Origin: Carboxylicivirga fragile
GTDB lineage: Bacteria; Bacteroidota; Bacteroidia; Bacteroidales; Marinilabiliaceae
Reading direction: 5' to 3'
DNA length: 64,000 nucleotides
Assembly: GCA_025499625.1 (NCBI GenBank)
Contig: JAFMVD010000020.1
Coordinates: 24,662 to 88,661, forward strand
The position numbers and the translations under genes were made by a program. Position 1 is the first letter of the stretch. The number at the start of each line of letters is the position of its first letter. The notes beneath the pieces were generated by a model that saw only the letters and a list, made by a program, of their open reading frames with translations, was not told the origin of the DNA and did no database searches. Of the stretch, positions 1 to 9,467 are shown piece after piece.

Positions 1-1046
1 ACCAAATTATTGACAAAAGAAGTGACTTGGTAAAAGCCTCAAGCGGCAGAAGTATAAGTAAATTCAGTCCCGAACCACAAAAAAGCTTTAATCGTGGGTT
101 TACTCATTATTATTTAAATGAAAGAAGTGATAAACCTTGGTCGATTCACACCCCTAAGGCTTTGGGAGAAAAGGTAGGGCGCATAACGCATATTGAAAAT
201 AAACATTTCGAAATAGATACAAACTTAACTCTTCACAATGGTGATGGGCTTTGCTTCTTAAATAAAAAAAAGCAATTATCTGGTTTCAATATCAATACAG
301 TTAATGGAAAACAAATAGTTCCAAACCAAATGAATGGTTTATCAAAAGGTCTTGAACTATACAGGAATCACGACATTAGTTTTCAGCAAGAAATAAATAA
401 AAACCAAACGGTACGCAAAATTAACATAGACCTCTCGCTAGTTGAAACTAACAAAGAGCTAACTCTCAACTTATGTGACTCTGATGGCCTTATCAGTTCC
501 AACACACTAGATATTTCAGATGCAGAATTGGCGAAGGATGCAAACAAAACATTAACTCAAATAGAGAAACAATTATCAAAATTTGGCAACACACCTTTTG
601 AAGTAAATAATCTTAGTATCGAATTCGACAACACTTGGTTCGTACCAATGTCGCAGCTCAATCATCTTAGACGAGAATTATGCGAACAACACATCTCAAA
701 GCGCATTCGATTATACAAAAGAACAGAAAGAGCAATAAGTCCTAACAACATTCCTTTTCCAACAAAAAAAGTGGACTTTAAAGCAAACATCACAAATCAA
801 AAGGCTAAAGAATTTTACGAGCGACACGGCGTTACATTAAGTGATTGGGGGTATGAAAAATCAGCCCCTCACTCTTCTATTGAAGTAATGAGTACCAAGC
901 ATTGCATACTATACATGGAAGGCAAATGCTTAAAAGAACACCCGGAAGCCAAAGGTTTACTTCCTCTCACACTATTTAATGAGAAAGACAGTTACCATCT
1001 CGCCTTTGATTGTCAAGCGTGTGAAATGAAAATAATAAAGGCATAA
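1..1046 (+). CDS. U32 family peptidase, C-terminal part (cut by left edge)
   Basis: This is the C-terminal part of a U32 family protein (collagenase-like peptidase, YegQ/YrrO group). The frame is open to the left edge, in frame from base 3, so the catalytic barrel lies outside the window and the TTG at 27 is not the real start. The first visible segment holds the family motif SFNRGFTHYY, followed by the beta-rich domain found after the catalytic domain in long Bacteroidota members. The tail has the cysteine block HCILYMEGKC and FDCQACEMKI, typical of the family C-terminus and probably metal binding. U32 proteins include proteases but also RNA-modification factors (TrhP and RlhA in E. coli), so proteolysis is not certain. 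The gene converges on the TonB receptor and a terminator hairpin follows at once. Confidence 0.88.
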   Translation, partial: QIIDKRSDLVKASSGRSISKFSPEPQKSFNRGFTHYYLNERSDKPWSIHTPKALGEKVGRITHIENKHFEIDTNLTLHNGDGLCFLNKKKQLSGFNINTVNGKQIVPNQMNGLSKGLELYRNHDISFQQEINKNQTVRKINIDLSLVETNKELTLNLCDSDGLISSNTLDISDAELAKDANKTLTQIEKQLSKFGNTPFEVNNLSIEFDNTWFVPMSQLNHLRRELCEQHISKRIRLYKRTERAISPNNIPFPTKKVDFKANITNQKAKEFYERHGVTLSDWGYEKSAPHSSIEVMSTKHCILYMEGKCLKEHPEAKGLLPLTLFNEKDSYHLAFDCQACEMKIIKA

Positions 1047-1050
1047 AAAA

Positions 1051-1078
1051 GGCCGATTTCCAAAGATAGAAACCGGCC
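1051..1078. terminator. Hairpin terminator between convergent genes
   Basis: The arms GGCCGATTTC and GAAACCGGCC form a 10-bp stem with one mismatch around an 8-nt loop. The hairpin has A-runs on its left and a T-rich stretch on its right, so it can end transcription from both the U32 gene and the convergent TonB receptor gene. Confidence 0.8.
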
Positions 1079-1105
1079 ACTATTTTATTCAGACAATCAA
1101 CTTTT

Positions 1106-3136
1106 TCACCAATCTAAACTAACTTGAACGCCAGCTTTCATCCATCTTCCAGGTTGTGGAACATTTCCTAAATCATAATAATGCGTATCAAATAAATTAT
1201 TAGCATCAATAAATACTTTGTATTTCTTCTCACTCCATTGCAAACGAAGATCGGTTAACCAGAATGGCTTATAATCTACAATATCCATTGATGGGTATGA
1301 TTCATAAGAACCTTGCCTATCCTGATATATTGTCTTTACCGATAAACTTAACTTCTGAAACACACTCACATTTAGGCCAAGTGTCACTTTATTCTTTAGA
1401 TAATCAAGCAAATAGACAGATTCATAATCCGCAGGCACATCCCCATTAGCTTGATCAAGATATGAATAACCTACTTCAAAATAATTTAATAGAATATCGC
1501 CAAATAATGCATCAAAGTCTAAACGGCCATCAACCTGAAAACCAAACGTATTAATATCAGATAAGTTTCTTGGTGTATATGTTGCTTCACCACCAGCTTT
1601 ACCCCAATCAATTACATTGTCTGCTTTTCGGAGATACATACTAGTTTGACCAGTTATCCAACTCCTTGATAACCTAAGGCCTCCTTCATATGTCCATGCC
1701 TCACCTGGCTTTAACTCAGGATCCCCTTCTGCAATAGGACCATCGTAAAACAAATCAGTAAAAGTAGGTAAATTCAAAGCTTTATTAGCACTAGCAAAAA
1801 CTTTAACATTATCATTAAACCAATAACTGGCATCAATACCTGGGAAAAAATCAACTTTAAATCCTAATGATGAATTCCAATTCATTAATACTCCTGCGGA
1901 AACAGAAAAACGATTATAAGTGTAAACATGCTCAATGAAAGATGAGGCATTATTTCGGTGATATGATTTGTCGAACTGTGCATCATGTCCTGGCACATCA
2001 ATTGGGTTTGCCATTAAATTACCCAAATTATTACTCCAGACATTTTCTCCACGCATCTCTCCACCCAAAGAGGTAGTTCCTAAAAACCAAGGCATCGAAG
2101 CATTAACACTTGCTCCATAAACATCAGTTAAGTGATGATTATCATAGAAGCTTGGGTCCTCTTTTTTAAGCATATAACGATCTTGATGTCTTCTCCAGTA
2201 TAATTTAGGCGAAACCTTAACAATAGATCCTGCCGTTAAAGCGACAGAAGCAAATGTTGTTTTATTTGTCTCGAATTGATTAGGAAAACTTGCTGGATAA
2301 AAAGAATTGGCTCCGAATTCCTTTTTGCTTTGTCCTAGCTGAAAATCAAGCTTCTCATGTCCAAAATCTAATTGACCTTGGTAAAATAAACTATGACCTT
2401 TAAAGTCAGTATTATGGATATAGCCATCGCTTGAGGCAATATCAGCAGCTACATAACTTTTTAATATACCAGTGTTAATGGTAGAATTGGCAGCAACATT
2501 GTAGAGCCCATGTTCGCCTGCCATGGCATTTACGGTAAGATTATCATTCTTTTTTGAGCCAGTCACAAAATTTATGGCTCCACTAAAAGCTCCTGGCCCA
2601 TATACACGAGCACCAGGTCCTTCCAATATTTCAACACGCTCAATGCTTTGCATGCTGACGGGTAGATTTAAACTAAGGTGACCTGTTTGCGGATCAGTAA
2701 CATTAATGCCATTAAACAGAATCATCACCTGGTCGAATGAGCCGCCTCGAATACTCACGTCGGCCTGAATACCTAGCGGGCCACGTTGGCGAACATCTAC
2801 ATTTAAAGCATAACGTAACAAATCCTGAACGCTATGCACTGGCAGGGATTCAATCTCCTTTCTGGAAATAACATGTAGAACGCGTCCCACCTCGGAGTAA
2901 ACCGCTGGCGAACGACGAGCCGAAACCTCGACCTCCTCAAGATTTATTTTCTTATTTATCGAAGCAGTATCCGTTTGTGCAAAAGTTTGCTTCATACCAA
3001 ACAAGCAAAAATAAGCCGCCATTAAAGTTCCTATTTTCAGCACTCGGTTTAAACTATTGAATATGGCATAGTTGTTGCCTTTCCACTGCTTAAAACACAT
3101 CACATTCACACTAAAAAAATTATTCTTTTTCATCAT
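1106..3136 (-). CDS. TonB-dependent receptor, BtuB-like
   Basis: Outer-membrane active transporter of the TonB-dependent receptor family. After an unusual long hydrophobic leader (NYAIFNSLNRVLKIGTLMAAY) comes a plug domain with VQDLLRYALNVDVRQRG, SIRGGSFDQVMILFNG and IERVEILEGPGARVYGPGAFSGAINFVTG, then a 22-strand-type barrel ending in VQVSLDW with a C-terminal aromatic residue. The leader type and the short plug resemble the cobalamin receptors (BtuB) of Bacteroidota, but the substrate is an inference. The frame stays open to a GTG at 3190. I chose the ATG pair at 3136/3133 because a good -7 element (TACCTTTG) lies at 3170-3163, inside the longer reading frame and 27 bases upstream of this ATG. 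It is divergent from the 3329 operon. I saw no cobalamin riboswitch in the short leader. Confidence 0.9.
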   Translation of the reverse strand: MMKKNNFFSVNVMCFKQWKGNNYAIFNSLNRVLKIGTLMAAYFCLFGMKQTFAQTDTASINKKINLEEVEVSARRSPAVYSEVGRVLHVISRKEIESLPVHSVQDLLRYALNVDVRQRGPLGIQADVSIRGGSFDQVMILFNGINVTDPQTGHLSLNLPVSMQSIERVEILEGPGARVYGPGAFSGAINFVTGSKKNDNLTVNAMAGEHGLYNVAANSTINTGILKSYVAADIASSDGYIHNTDFKGHSLFYQGQLDFGHEKLDFQLGQSKKEFGANSFYPASFPNQFETNKTTFASVALTAGSIVKVSPKLYWRRHQDRYMLKKEDPSFYDNHHLTDVYGASVNASMPWFLGTTSLGGEMRGENVWSNNLGNLMANPIDVPGHDAQFDKSYHRNNASSFIEHVYTYNRFSVSAGVLMNWNSSLGFKVDFFPGIDASYWFNDNVKVFASANKALNLPTFTDLFYDGPIAEGDPELKPGEAWTYEGGLRLSRSWITGQTSMYLRKADNVIDWGKAGGEATYTPRNLSDINTFGFQVDGRLDFDALFGDILLNYFEVGYSYLDQANGDVPADYESVYLLDYLKNKVTLGLNVSVFQKLSLSVKTIYQDRQGSYESYPSMDIVDYKPFWLTDLRLQWSEKKYKVFIDANNLFDTHYYDLGNVPQPGRWMKAGVQVSLDW

Positions 3137-3162
3137 TAAAAAATTAAAATTATAAGAAGCCG

Positions 3163-3170
3163 CAAAGGTA
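3163..3170 (-). promoter_or_regulatory. Bacteroidota -7 promoter element for the TonB receptor
   Basis: On the minus strand the sequence reads TACCTTTG, an exact match to the TAnnTTTG consensus. It would start transcription about 20 nt before the ATG at 3136, and so decides the start codon. No convincing -33 TTTG is seen. Confidence 0.6.
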
Positions 3171-3328
3171 AAAAAAAAGGAAAGCTGCACATGGTTATTA
3201 ACCGTTAATTAGAGACTTATTCTACGACATTAAACCATGCCAGTGTTCTTTGCATTCAACTCGTTTAAGGATTATTTTAAAACCCCTTTATTTTTGATTA
3301 AATTAGCCTGCTATAACTGGTAAGAAAC

Positions 3329-4393
3329 ATGATACACACAACACATAATTCACTGATTTCCATATTAACCTTTCTTTTTATATGCATTGGGGCAAGCGGG
3401 CAAGAATATTCAAAGAATGAAAATGGCTATGGCATCAAAGAAAAAATAGAGATTGAAGCGGATGGAATTAAGCTGCTGGAATTAAAAAATCAACACGGAA
3501 ATATTACAATTGAAGGTTGGGACAAAGAAAATATTGAAATACATACACTGATCAATGTTAACTCACCAGGACCAAATGGAGCCGAAGAAGTGCTTGATTT
3601 TATTTCTATTCAACGTGCCCAACTAGGAGAAAAATTAATATTTCGCACTCAATTTGATGAAGAGTTTTTCTCAAATTACCCATTCAACATCGAATACCAC
3701 ATTAAACTGCCAAGTCGATTAAACCTAAAAATTAAAAATAAACTTGGTGATATAATCATTCAAAACATTCTTGGCCAAATCATTCTTGATCAATCATATG
3801 GCCGTTTACATTTGCTTCAATCAAATAATTTAATTCAGCACGAACTTAAATTGAATTTTATTGAAGCTTTGGTTGAAAAAACAAACGCTGTTAATGGCAC
3901 TTTTTCGAATTGTACTTTTAGTGCAGACAGCTTAATTCAACTCGATGCTGAGAGTGAATATTCGATGCTAACAATAGAAAATAGCGCAAGAGCAGATATT
4001 AAATCATTTACAGACAGAATACAACTCAACAATTGCGACAGTGCAACAGTACAGGGTAAGCAGTTAATCGCTCAATGCACAAATTTAAATAGCTACGGCC
4101 ATTTTGAGATAAATAATGGCTTGCTAAATATCGACCTAAAAGAAAGTATTAAGCAATTAACGGTTTCAAATCAAAATGTCAACACAAGCATTAAAGTACC
4201 TGGCTCTTTAAGCTATCATTTAAATGGAGAAGTTACTAGTGGTAATTTTTCCCATCCCAATGCATCGTTGCTACGATTAATTAAAGAATACGATAAATTA
4301 TCATTTTCCGGAAAAATTGGCAGCGACGAAATAGTCACTTCTGAGTTTATCTTATTTAACGAACATTCCGATTTAAACATTCAAAACAAATAA
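3329..4393 (+). CDS. Secreted DUF4097-like beta-solenoid protein
   Basis: A secreted or periplasmic protein with a signal peptide (SILTFLFICIGASGQ, cleavage near residue 24). The mature part is a run of short beta-strands with the pattern seen in the DUF4097/putative auto-transporter adhesin group: LELKNQHGNITIEGWDKENI near residues 47-66, then repeated blocks of about 20 residues (LNLKIKNKLGDIIIQNILGQ). No catalytic motif is visible. It is the first gene of a five-gene plus-strand operon and is separated from the aminopeptidase P gene by only 2 nt. The function is unknown. Members of this group are often encoded with anti-sigma factors, but none is present here. The promoter is probably in the 190-nt divergent region shared with the TonB receptor. 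Confidence 0.7.
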   Translation: MIHTTHNSLISILTFLFICIGASGQEYSKNENGYGIKEKIEIEADGIKLLELKNQHGNITIEGWDKENIEIHTLINVNSPGPNGAEEVLDFISIQRAQLGEKLIFRTQFDEEFFSNYPFNIEYHIKLPSRLNLKIKNKLGDIIIQNILGQIILDQSYGRLHLLQSNNLIQHELKLNFIEALVEKTNAVNGTFSNCTFSADSLIQLDAESEYSMLTIENSARADIKSFTDRIQLNNCDSATVQGKQLIAQCTNLNSYGHFEINNGLLNIDLKESIKQLTVSNQNVNTSIKVPGSLSYHLNGEVTSGNFSHPNASLLRLIKEYDKLSFSGKIGSDEIVTSEFILFNEHSDLNIQNK

Positions 4394-4395
4394 CT

Positions 4396-6174
4396 ATGTC
4401 AGCAGCCGACCATATTTTTAAGTTAAGAAGTTATATGGGCTCACTAGGAGTTGATGCCTATATTATTCCGAGCAGCGATCCACATTTAAGTGAATATATT
4501 GCAGACCACTGGAAGTTTAGAGATTGGCTTTCGGGCTTTACTGGCTCGGCAGGCACTTTAGTTGTTACAATGGAAGGTGCTGGTTTATGGACTGATTCAC
4601 GCTATTTTCTTCAAGCCGAAACACAGCTGGACGAAGCTGAGATCACCTTATTTAAAATGGGGGAAGCTGACACGCCGGATTATAAAGATTGGCTAAGCGT
4701 GGAATTACACTCAGGAAGTGTTGTTGGCATTAACGGTAAAATGATAACCGTAAATGCTTATCGCGAATTGGCCAAAACACTAAAAAAAGTTGACATACGT
4801 CTGGATGGCAGACTTTCACTTGAAGATGAAGTTTGGGAAGGACGCCCTCCAATTCCGGAAGATGGTATTTTTGAATTAGAAACTAAATATTGTGGTGTCA
4901 GTCGAAAAGAGAAAATCCAATTCATAAGAAAGTTGATGAAGGAAAAAGGCGCTACACATTATGTGATTGCGGCTTTAGACGAGATTGCCTGGTTCTTAAA
5001 TTTCAGAGGAACTGATGTCTCATTCAACCCTGTTTTCCATTCCTATCTGATCATAACTGAAAATCAGATTAATCTGTTTATTGATCCACATAAATTAACT
5101 TCTACCTTAGGTAAACAGCTAACTAGCGAGGGAATTAAAATATTCTTATACAACGATTTTTATGCCTTCATAAAAGACATGTTACAAGATTCAATAATTC
5201 TTGTAGATCCAAATCGTGTTAACAGTTCTGTTTTCAGTCACCTCCCATCGCAAGCTGCAAAAATTGAAGAAGAGAGTTTGATAAACCAATTAAAAGCCAT
5301 TAAAAATCCTACGGAAATAGATAACATTCGTAAGGCAATGGTTAAAGATGGGGTGGCTGTAGTGCAGTTCCTTCACTGGTTAGATAGCGCTATTGGTAAA
5401 GAATATATTGATGAGTATTCTGCAGCAAAGAAACTGAAATCATTTAGAAAGCAACAAGAAAACTATCAAGGCGATTCGTTTAATTCCATAAGTGGTTATG
5501 CCGGCAATGGCGCTATTGTTCACTATTCTGTTGAAAAAGATTCGGCAGCAGAACTTAAACCTCAAGGATTTTATCTGATTGATTCAGGCGGTCAATACCT
5601 CGAAGGAACAACTGATATTACTCGCACAATAGCACTTGGCGAATTAAGTTCGGATGAAAAGAAAGATTTCACGCTAGTATTAAAAGGACATATAGCCCTC
5701 GACAAAGCAACTTTCCCACAAGGCACACGTGGTGTTCATTTAGATATTTTAGCTCGTCAGGCACTTTGGAGTCAAGGCTTAAATTATGGACATGGCACCG
5801 GACATGGTGTTGGCCACTTCTTGAATGTGCATGAAGGCCCACAAAGCATTCGTCCACAAGACAATGGAGTTGAGTTGAAGGCGGGCATGATTACTTCGAA
5901 TGAACCAGGGATTTATCGAGAGGGCAAACATGGAATTCGTATCGAAAACCTTATTCTTTGCAATAAGGCCTTAAGAAGCGAATTCGGTAATTTCATGAAT
6001 TTCGAAACACTTACACTTTGTCCTATTGACTTAAATGCCGTTGATACAAACCTACTTACTGATGAGGAGAAGATCTGGTTAAACGATTATCATTCAAAAG
6101 TGAGAGATTTGCTAGAACAGCAACTTGAAGGTGATGTAAAAGAATGGTTAAAATTAAAAACTCAATCCATCTAA
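4396..6174 (+). CDS. Xaa-Pro aminopeptidase (M24B)
   Basis: A cytoplasmic metallopeptidase that removes an N-terminal residue preceding proline. At 592 residues it is of the long eukaryote-like aminopeptidase P type, with two creatinase-like N-terminal domains (about 1-300) and the pita-bread catalytic domain (about 305-540). All five expected metal ligands are visible: D396 in LIDSGG, D407 in GTTDITRT, H470 in GHGTGHGVGHF, E503 in TSNEPGIY and E517 in GIRIENL. The lack of a signal peptide agrees with a cytoplasmic role. It sits second in the operon, 2 nt after the DUF4097-like gene and 4 nt before the glycosyltransferase gene, so translation of the three is probably coupled. Confident in family and activity. 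Confidence 0.95.
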   Translation: MSAADHIFKLRSYMGSLGVDAYIIPSSDPHLSEYIADHWKFRDWLSGFTGSAGTLVVTMEGAGLWTDSRYFLQAETQLDEAEITLFKMGEADTPDYKDWLSVELHSGSVVGINGKMITVNAYRELAKTLKKVDIRLDGRLSLEDEVWEGRPPIPEDGIFELETKYCGVSRKEKIQFIRKLMKEKGATHYVIAALDEIAWFLNFRGTDVSFNPVFHSYLIITENQINLFIDPHKLTSTLGKQLTSEGIKIFLYNDFYAFIKDMLQDSIILVDPNRVNSSVFSHLPSQAAKIEEESLINQLKAIKNPTEIDNIRKAMVKDGVAVVQFLHWLDSAIGKEYIDEYSAAKKLKSFRKQQENYQGDSFNSISGYAGNGAIVHYSVEKDSAAELKPQGFYLIDSGGQYLEGTTDITRTIALGELSSDEKKDFTLVLKGHIALDKATFPQGTRGVHLDILARQALWSQGLNYGHGTGHGVGHFLNVHEGPQSIRPQDNGVELKAGMITSNEPGIYREGKHGIRIENLILCNKALRSEFGNFMNFETLTLCPIDLNAVDTNLLTDEEKIWLNDYHSKVRDLLEQQLEGDVKEWLKLKTQSI

Positions 6175-6178
6175 TTAC

Positions 6179-7066
6179 ATGCTTTCAATCTGCATTCCGG
6201 TATACAACTACGACCTTCGTCCTTTAATAACTGAATTAATTAATCAAGCCAGGGTTATAGATTTAAACATTGAAATAATTGTATATGACGATGGTTCTGA
6301 CCAAAGTTTTAAGAATCTATTTGCAGAATTAAAAACTATAAATGAAGTTCGGTATTATGAAGCAGCAGAAAACATAGGATGCGCCGCCACACGAAATCAA
6401 ATGGCGGTTTGGGCTAAGTTTTCTAATATACTTTTTATAGATAGTGATTCTGCTTTGCCAAAAAACTACCTTAAGAAATATCAACCATTATTAAAAAGCG
6501 ACATTTTAATAACTTATGGAGGACGTGTGCACCCCATAAAGTTACCGTCGGCAGATAAATCCTTAAGATGGAAAGTTGGTAAAAAAAGGGAAGATTTTAA
6601 CGCTGAACAAAGGCGAATTATTCCCAACAAAAGTTTTATGTCCAACAATTTTCTGGCTAAAAAAGAACTATTTGATAAAGTTAGCTTTAACGCAAGCATT
6701 AAACGATCGGGGCATGAGGATACAATGTTTGGTATTGAGCTTGAAGAAAAAGGAATATGCATTAATCACATTGATAATGCTGTCACACATATTGGTCTGG
6801 AGAGTAACGATGAATTCATATTAAAAAACAGAAACCGACTAGAAACCTTAAAACTCATAATGAGTGTTAAGCAAAACAACAAGCTGGTAAAAAAAAGAAT
6901 AAAAATTATCAAGTATTATGAACTTAGCAAGTTGGCAGGCTTATTGCCTATCATTAGATTTGCATATCGAAAAACCAATAAAGCAATTGAAAAATCAATG
7001 CATTCAAAGAGTCCAAATTTGTGGCTGTTCGATTTTTATAAATTAGGTTATTATTCAACACTTTGA
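6179..7066 (+). CDS. Family 2 glycosyltransferase
   Basis: A GT-A fold glycosyltransferase of family GT2. The N-terminus has the usual SICIPVYNYD strand, the nucleotide-binding IIVYDDGSDQSF motif (near residues 33-44), NIGCAATRNQM, and the metal-binding DxD as FIDSDSALP (near residue 90). There are no clear transmembrane segments, so it is probably cytoplasmic or peripheral, transferring a sugar from a nucleotide donor to a glycan or lipid acceptor that cannot be told from the sequence. At 295 residues it is of normal size. It overlaps no other gene but lies 4 nt after pepP-like and 23 nt before the thioredoxin-like gene. Its lone position without other polysaccharide genes argues against a large capsule locus here. 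Confidence 0.85.
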   Translation: MLSICIPVYNYDLRPLITELINQARVIDLNIEIIVYDDGSDQSFKNLFAELKTINEVRYYEAAENIGCAATRNQMAVWAKFSNILFIDSDSALPKNYLKKYQPLLKSDILITYGGRVHPIKLPSADKSLRWKVGKKREDFNAEQRRIIPNKSFMSNNFLAKKELFDKVSFNASIKRSGHEDTMFGIELEEKGICINHIDNAVTHIGLESNDEFILKNRNRLETLKLIMSVKQNNKLVKKRIKIIKYYELSKLAGLLPIIRFAYRKTNKAIEKSMHSKSPNLWLFDFYKLGYYSTL

Positions 7067-7089
7067 TCAGAATAACAGAAATTACAATC

Positions 7090-8502
7090 ATGAATATAAA
7101 ATACATACCCCTCTTATTCATACTACTTATTGCTACATTTAGTAGTAATGCACAAGGCCATAATATTAATGTATCAGTAAGCAATAGCAATGACACATCT
7201 ATCATCTTAGGTTACCACTTTAACAAACAGATGTTAGTGCAAGATACTGCCTATATCAATCCTGAAGGCGGTTTTACTTTTGAAGGTAATGCCCCTTTAA
7301 AACAAGGCATTTATGTTATATATCTCAATAGCGAAAAACTATTTGATGTTTTAATTGGTAAAGAGCAGAAGCTAAATATAAATATTGACGCCAACAACCT
7401 ACCTCATTCCATTATAATCAACGGCTCTAATGAAAGCAGTAATTTTTTAGAATATCAAAAGTTTATTCAAACAAAACAACGTGAAGCTAAAAGCATACAA
7501 GATGTATTAAAAGCTGAAGAAGAGACTAGTAATAAAGAGAAACTACAACAACAACTTCGGGACATGGGTGATGAAGTTCAACAGAAAGCACTTCAACTCA
7601 TTCAAGCCAACCCAAACACATTTCTTGCATCATTCTTACAAGGTCTTCAAGAAGTAGAAGTGCCAGAAATGAATGCTCCCGAAGGTACTGCAAACCCTGA
7701 TTCTATAATACAACAGAAACGATTTGATTATTACAAAGCACATTATTTCGACAATATCGACTTTCAGGATGAACGTTTTTTACGCACGCCTTATTTCGCT
7801 AATAAAATTGAACGTTATCTGAGTCAGGCACTTGTTGTACCCGACACAATAAACAAAGGGATAGACCAGATGATAGAAAAAGCTGAAGGATGTGATGAAG
7901 TTCAAGACTATCTTATTAAATTCCTATTCAACTGGGCCAACGAAAGCAAAGTAATGGGAATGGATCGTGTAATGGTTCATGTTGGTGAAAAATATTATCT
8001 CAGTGGAAAAGCCGATTGGGCCAATGAGGAGTTTATTGCCAAACTACAAGAGCGCGTTGATAAACTCAAACCCAATTTAATTGGCAATATTGCCCCGGAT
8101 TTTAAGATGGAATCAATTACTGGAGAAGTTTTTCGCTTAAGCGAAATAGATGCCTTATTTACAATTCTCATCTTCTGGGAGCCCGAATGCGGCCATTGCG
8201 AAAAAGAGGTCCCTAGATTAAATAAAGAAGTGTGGCAGAAATATGCCGATAAAGGGGTTAAAATTATAGCAATCTACACACAGCATGAAAAAGAACCTTG
8301 GCAAAAATTTATAGAAGACAATGCATTAGAGGAATGGATTCATTTATACGACCCCTATAATAAAAGTGGTTTTAGAAGTAACTACGATATTTATAGTACA
8401 CCTGTCATATACATTCTTGATAAAAACAAGCAAATCAAAGCCAAACGACTAGCAGCTGAACAGATTCCAGGATTTCTGGACCATTATTTAAAGTTATTGT
8501 AA
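7090..8502 (+). CDS. TlpA-like thioredoxin lipoprotein-type protein with DUF4369 domain
   Basis: A periplasmic thiol-disulfide protein of the Bacteroidota TlpA/ResA type. It has a signal peptide (YIPLLFILLIATFSSNAQ), an N-terminal DUF4369-like beta domain (about residues 20-120), a helical middle region (about 120-330), and a C-terminal thioredoxin domain starting at NIAPDFKMESITG. The redox pair is WEPECGHCEKEVP, a CGHC active site, which favours oxidising or isomerising activity over simple reduction. The frame can be extended to a TTG at 7063 overlapping the previous gene, but the ATG at 7090 puts the signal peptide at the N-terminus and is preferred. It abuts the DUF4465 lipoprotein gene with no gap, so the two proteins probably act in the same envelope process. 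Confidence 0.88.
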   Translation: MNIKYIPLLFILLIATFSSNAQGHNINVSVSNSNDTSIILGYHFNKQMLVQDTAYINPEGGFTFEGNAPLKQGIYVIYLNSEKLFDVLIGKEQKLNINIDANNLPHSIIINGSNESSNFLEYQKFIQTKQREAKSIQDVLKAEEETSNKEKLQQQLRDMGDEVQQKALQLIQANPNTFLASFLQGLQEVEVPEMNAPEGTANPDSIIQQKRFDYYKAHYFDNIDFQDERFLRTPYFANKIERYLSQALVVPDTINKGIDQMIEKAEGCDEVQDYLIKFLFNWANESKVMGMDRVMVHVGEKYYLSGKADWANEEFIAKLQERVDKLKPNLIGNIAPDFKMESITGEVFRLSEIDALFTILIFWEPECGHCEKEVPRLNKEVWQKYADKGVKIIAIYTQHEKEPWQKFIEDNALEEWIHLYDPYNKSGFRSNYDIYSTPVIYILDKNKQIKAKRLAAEQIPGFLDHYLKLL

Positions 8503-9462
8503 ATGAAGATCTTATTTTTAAATATAGTTGTACTTTCATTGATTTCATTATCAGCCTGTAAGGACCACAGTAAGGAACTTCCTGCGCCTACGGTTTACTT
8601 GGATATGCCGGAGGGTGGTTTTGATATTGATAAGGACAGTACATTAGTAATTATTCCAAAAATCACCTATGATGAAGGATCTAATTATGAATGGATACTA
8701 GATGAAGAGCTTGTTCAAACAGAACGTGACCTGGTATTTGAAGACCAAATTTTAGCTACTTTCAATTATACCTTTACGGTAACGACTTCGGCAGGATCGG
8801 ATCAAATGGAAATTCCGGTTCACAATCTTGACATTGTAACTTTCGATGATTTTGAGAATCTTAACGACGATGGCTATAATAATCAAGCTGATGGAGGGTA
8901 TTTTGTATTTGATCACATTGAGTTCAGTAACCACAACCCCGATGCTAATATTGAAACCTGGAGTGGTTTTGCCGTAAGTGATAATACGGATAAAATAACC
9001 GGTGATGCATCAAATCAATTTAGTGTTTACAATTCATCCGGTGCCGATGACTCAAAGCTATTTTCTGTATTCAAAGAATCAGAGAGTATAAATCACCACA
9101 TTCGTTTTAGCGACGGAAAAAGTCATGCTATTAAATCGATAGAAGTTAACAATACAACGCTTGCCTATATAAGCATGAACCAATTCTTCGAGAAAAAGGA
9201 AGATAAAGATTTCTTTTTATTGACCATTACAGGATACGACGAAAGCGGAGCAACTACCGGAGTAGTTGAATATTATTTAGCCGATTATCGTTTTGAAACC
9301 ATAGCCGAAAGACAAATTATTTCATCCTGGTCAACAGTTGACCTTGAGGATTTAGGCAATGTGGTTTCCATTGGGTTTAAATTGACTTCATCAATTAATG
9401 ACCTTGAAGAAAACCAGATACCTTCGTATTTCTGTCTCGACAACTTAAAGGTTAAATCTTAG
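8503..9462 (+). CDS. DUF4465 lipoprotein (BtuH-like)
   Basis: A surface or periplasmic lipoprotein. The lipobox is LSLISLSAC with the lipidated cysteine at residue 19. A short Ig-like stretch (about 25-105) precedes a complete DUF4465 domain (about 108-319): VTFDDFE, WSGFAVSDNTD, YISMNQFF, LTITGYDESGATTGVVEYYL and the C-terminal SYFCLDNLKV. DUF4465 lipoproteins are known from Bacteroides cobalamin loci (BtuH), where they bind vitamin B12, and also from other surface loci. The assignment to cobalamin here is an inference supported only by the BtuB-like receptor 5 kb away. The ATG follows directly after the stop of the thioredoxin gene, so the two are translated together. It ends 5 nt from the convergent protease gene, with no hairpin in between. 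Confidence 0.85.
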   Translation: MKILFLNIVVLSLISLSACKDHSKELPAPTVYLDMPEGGFDIDKDSTLVIIPKITYDEGSNYEWILDEELVQTERDLVFEDQILATFNYTFTVTTSAGSDQMEIPVHNLDIVTFDDFENLNDDGYNNQADGGYFVFDHIEFSNHNPDANIETWSGFAVSDNTDKITGDASNQFSVYNSSGADDSKLFSVFKESESINHHIRFSDGKSHAIKSIEVNNTTLAYISMNQFFEKKEDKDFFLLTITGYDESGATTGVVEYYLADYRFETIAERQIISSWSTVDLEDLGNVVSIGFKLTSSINDLEENQIPSYFCLDNLKVKS

Positions 9463-9467
9463 AAATA

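Noticed and set aside
3137..3328. Cobalamin riboswitch upstream of the BtuB-like receptor
   Set aside because: The leader between the -7 element and the ATG is only about 20 nt, and no B12-box-like sequence was recognised on the minus strand. A covariance-model search would settle it.
7063..7090. TTG start at 7063 for the thioredoxin-like protein, overlapping the glycosyltransferase gene
   Set aside because: The extra nine residues (MIRITEITI) would precede a normal signal peptide; the ATG at 7090 gives the standard layout.
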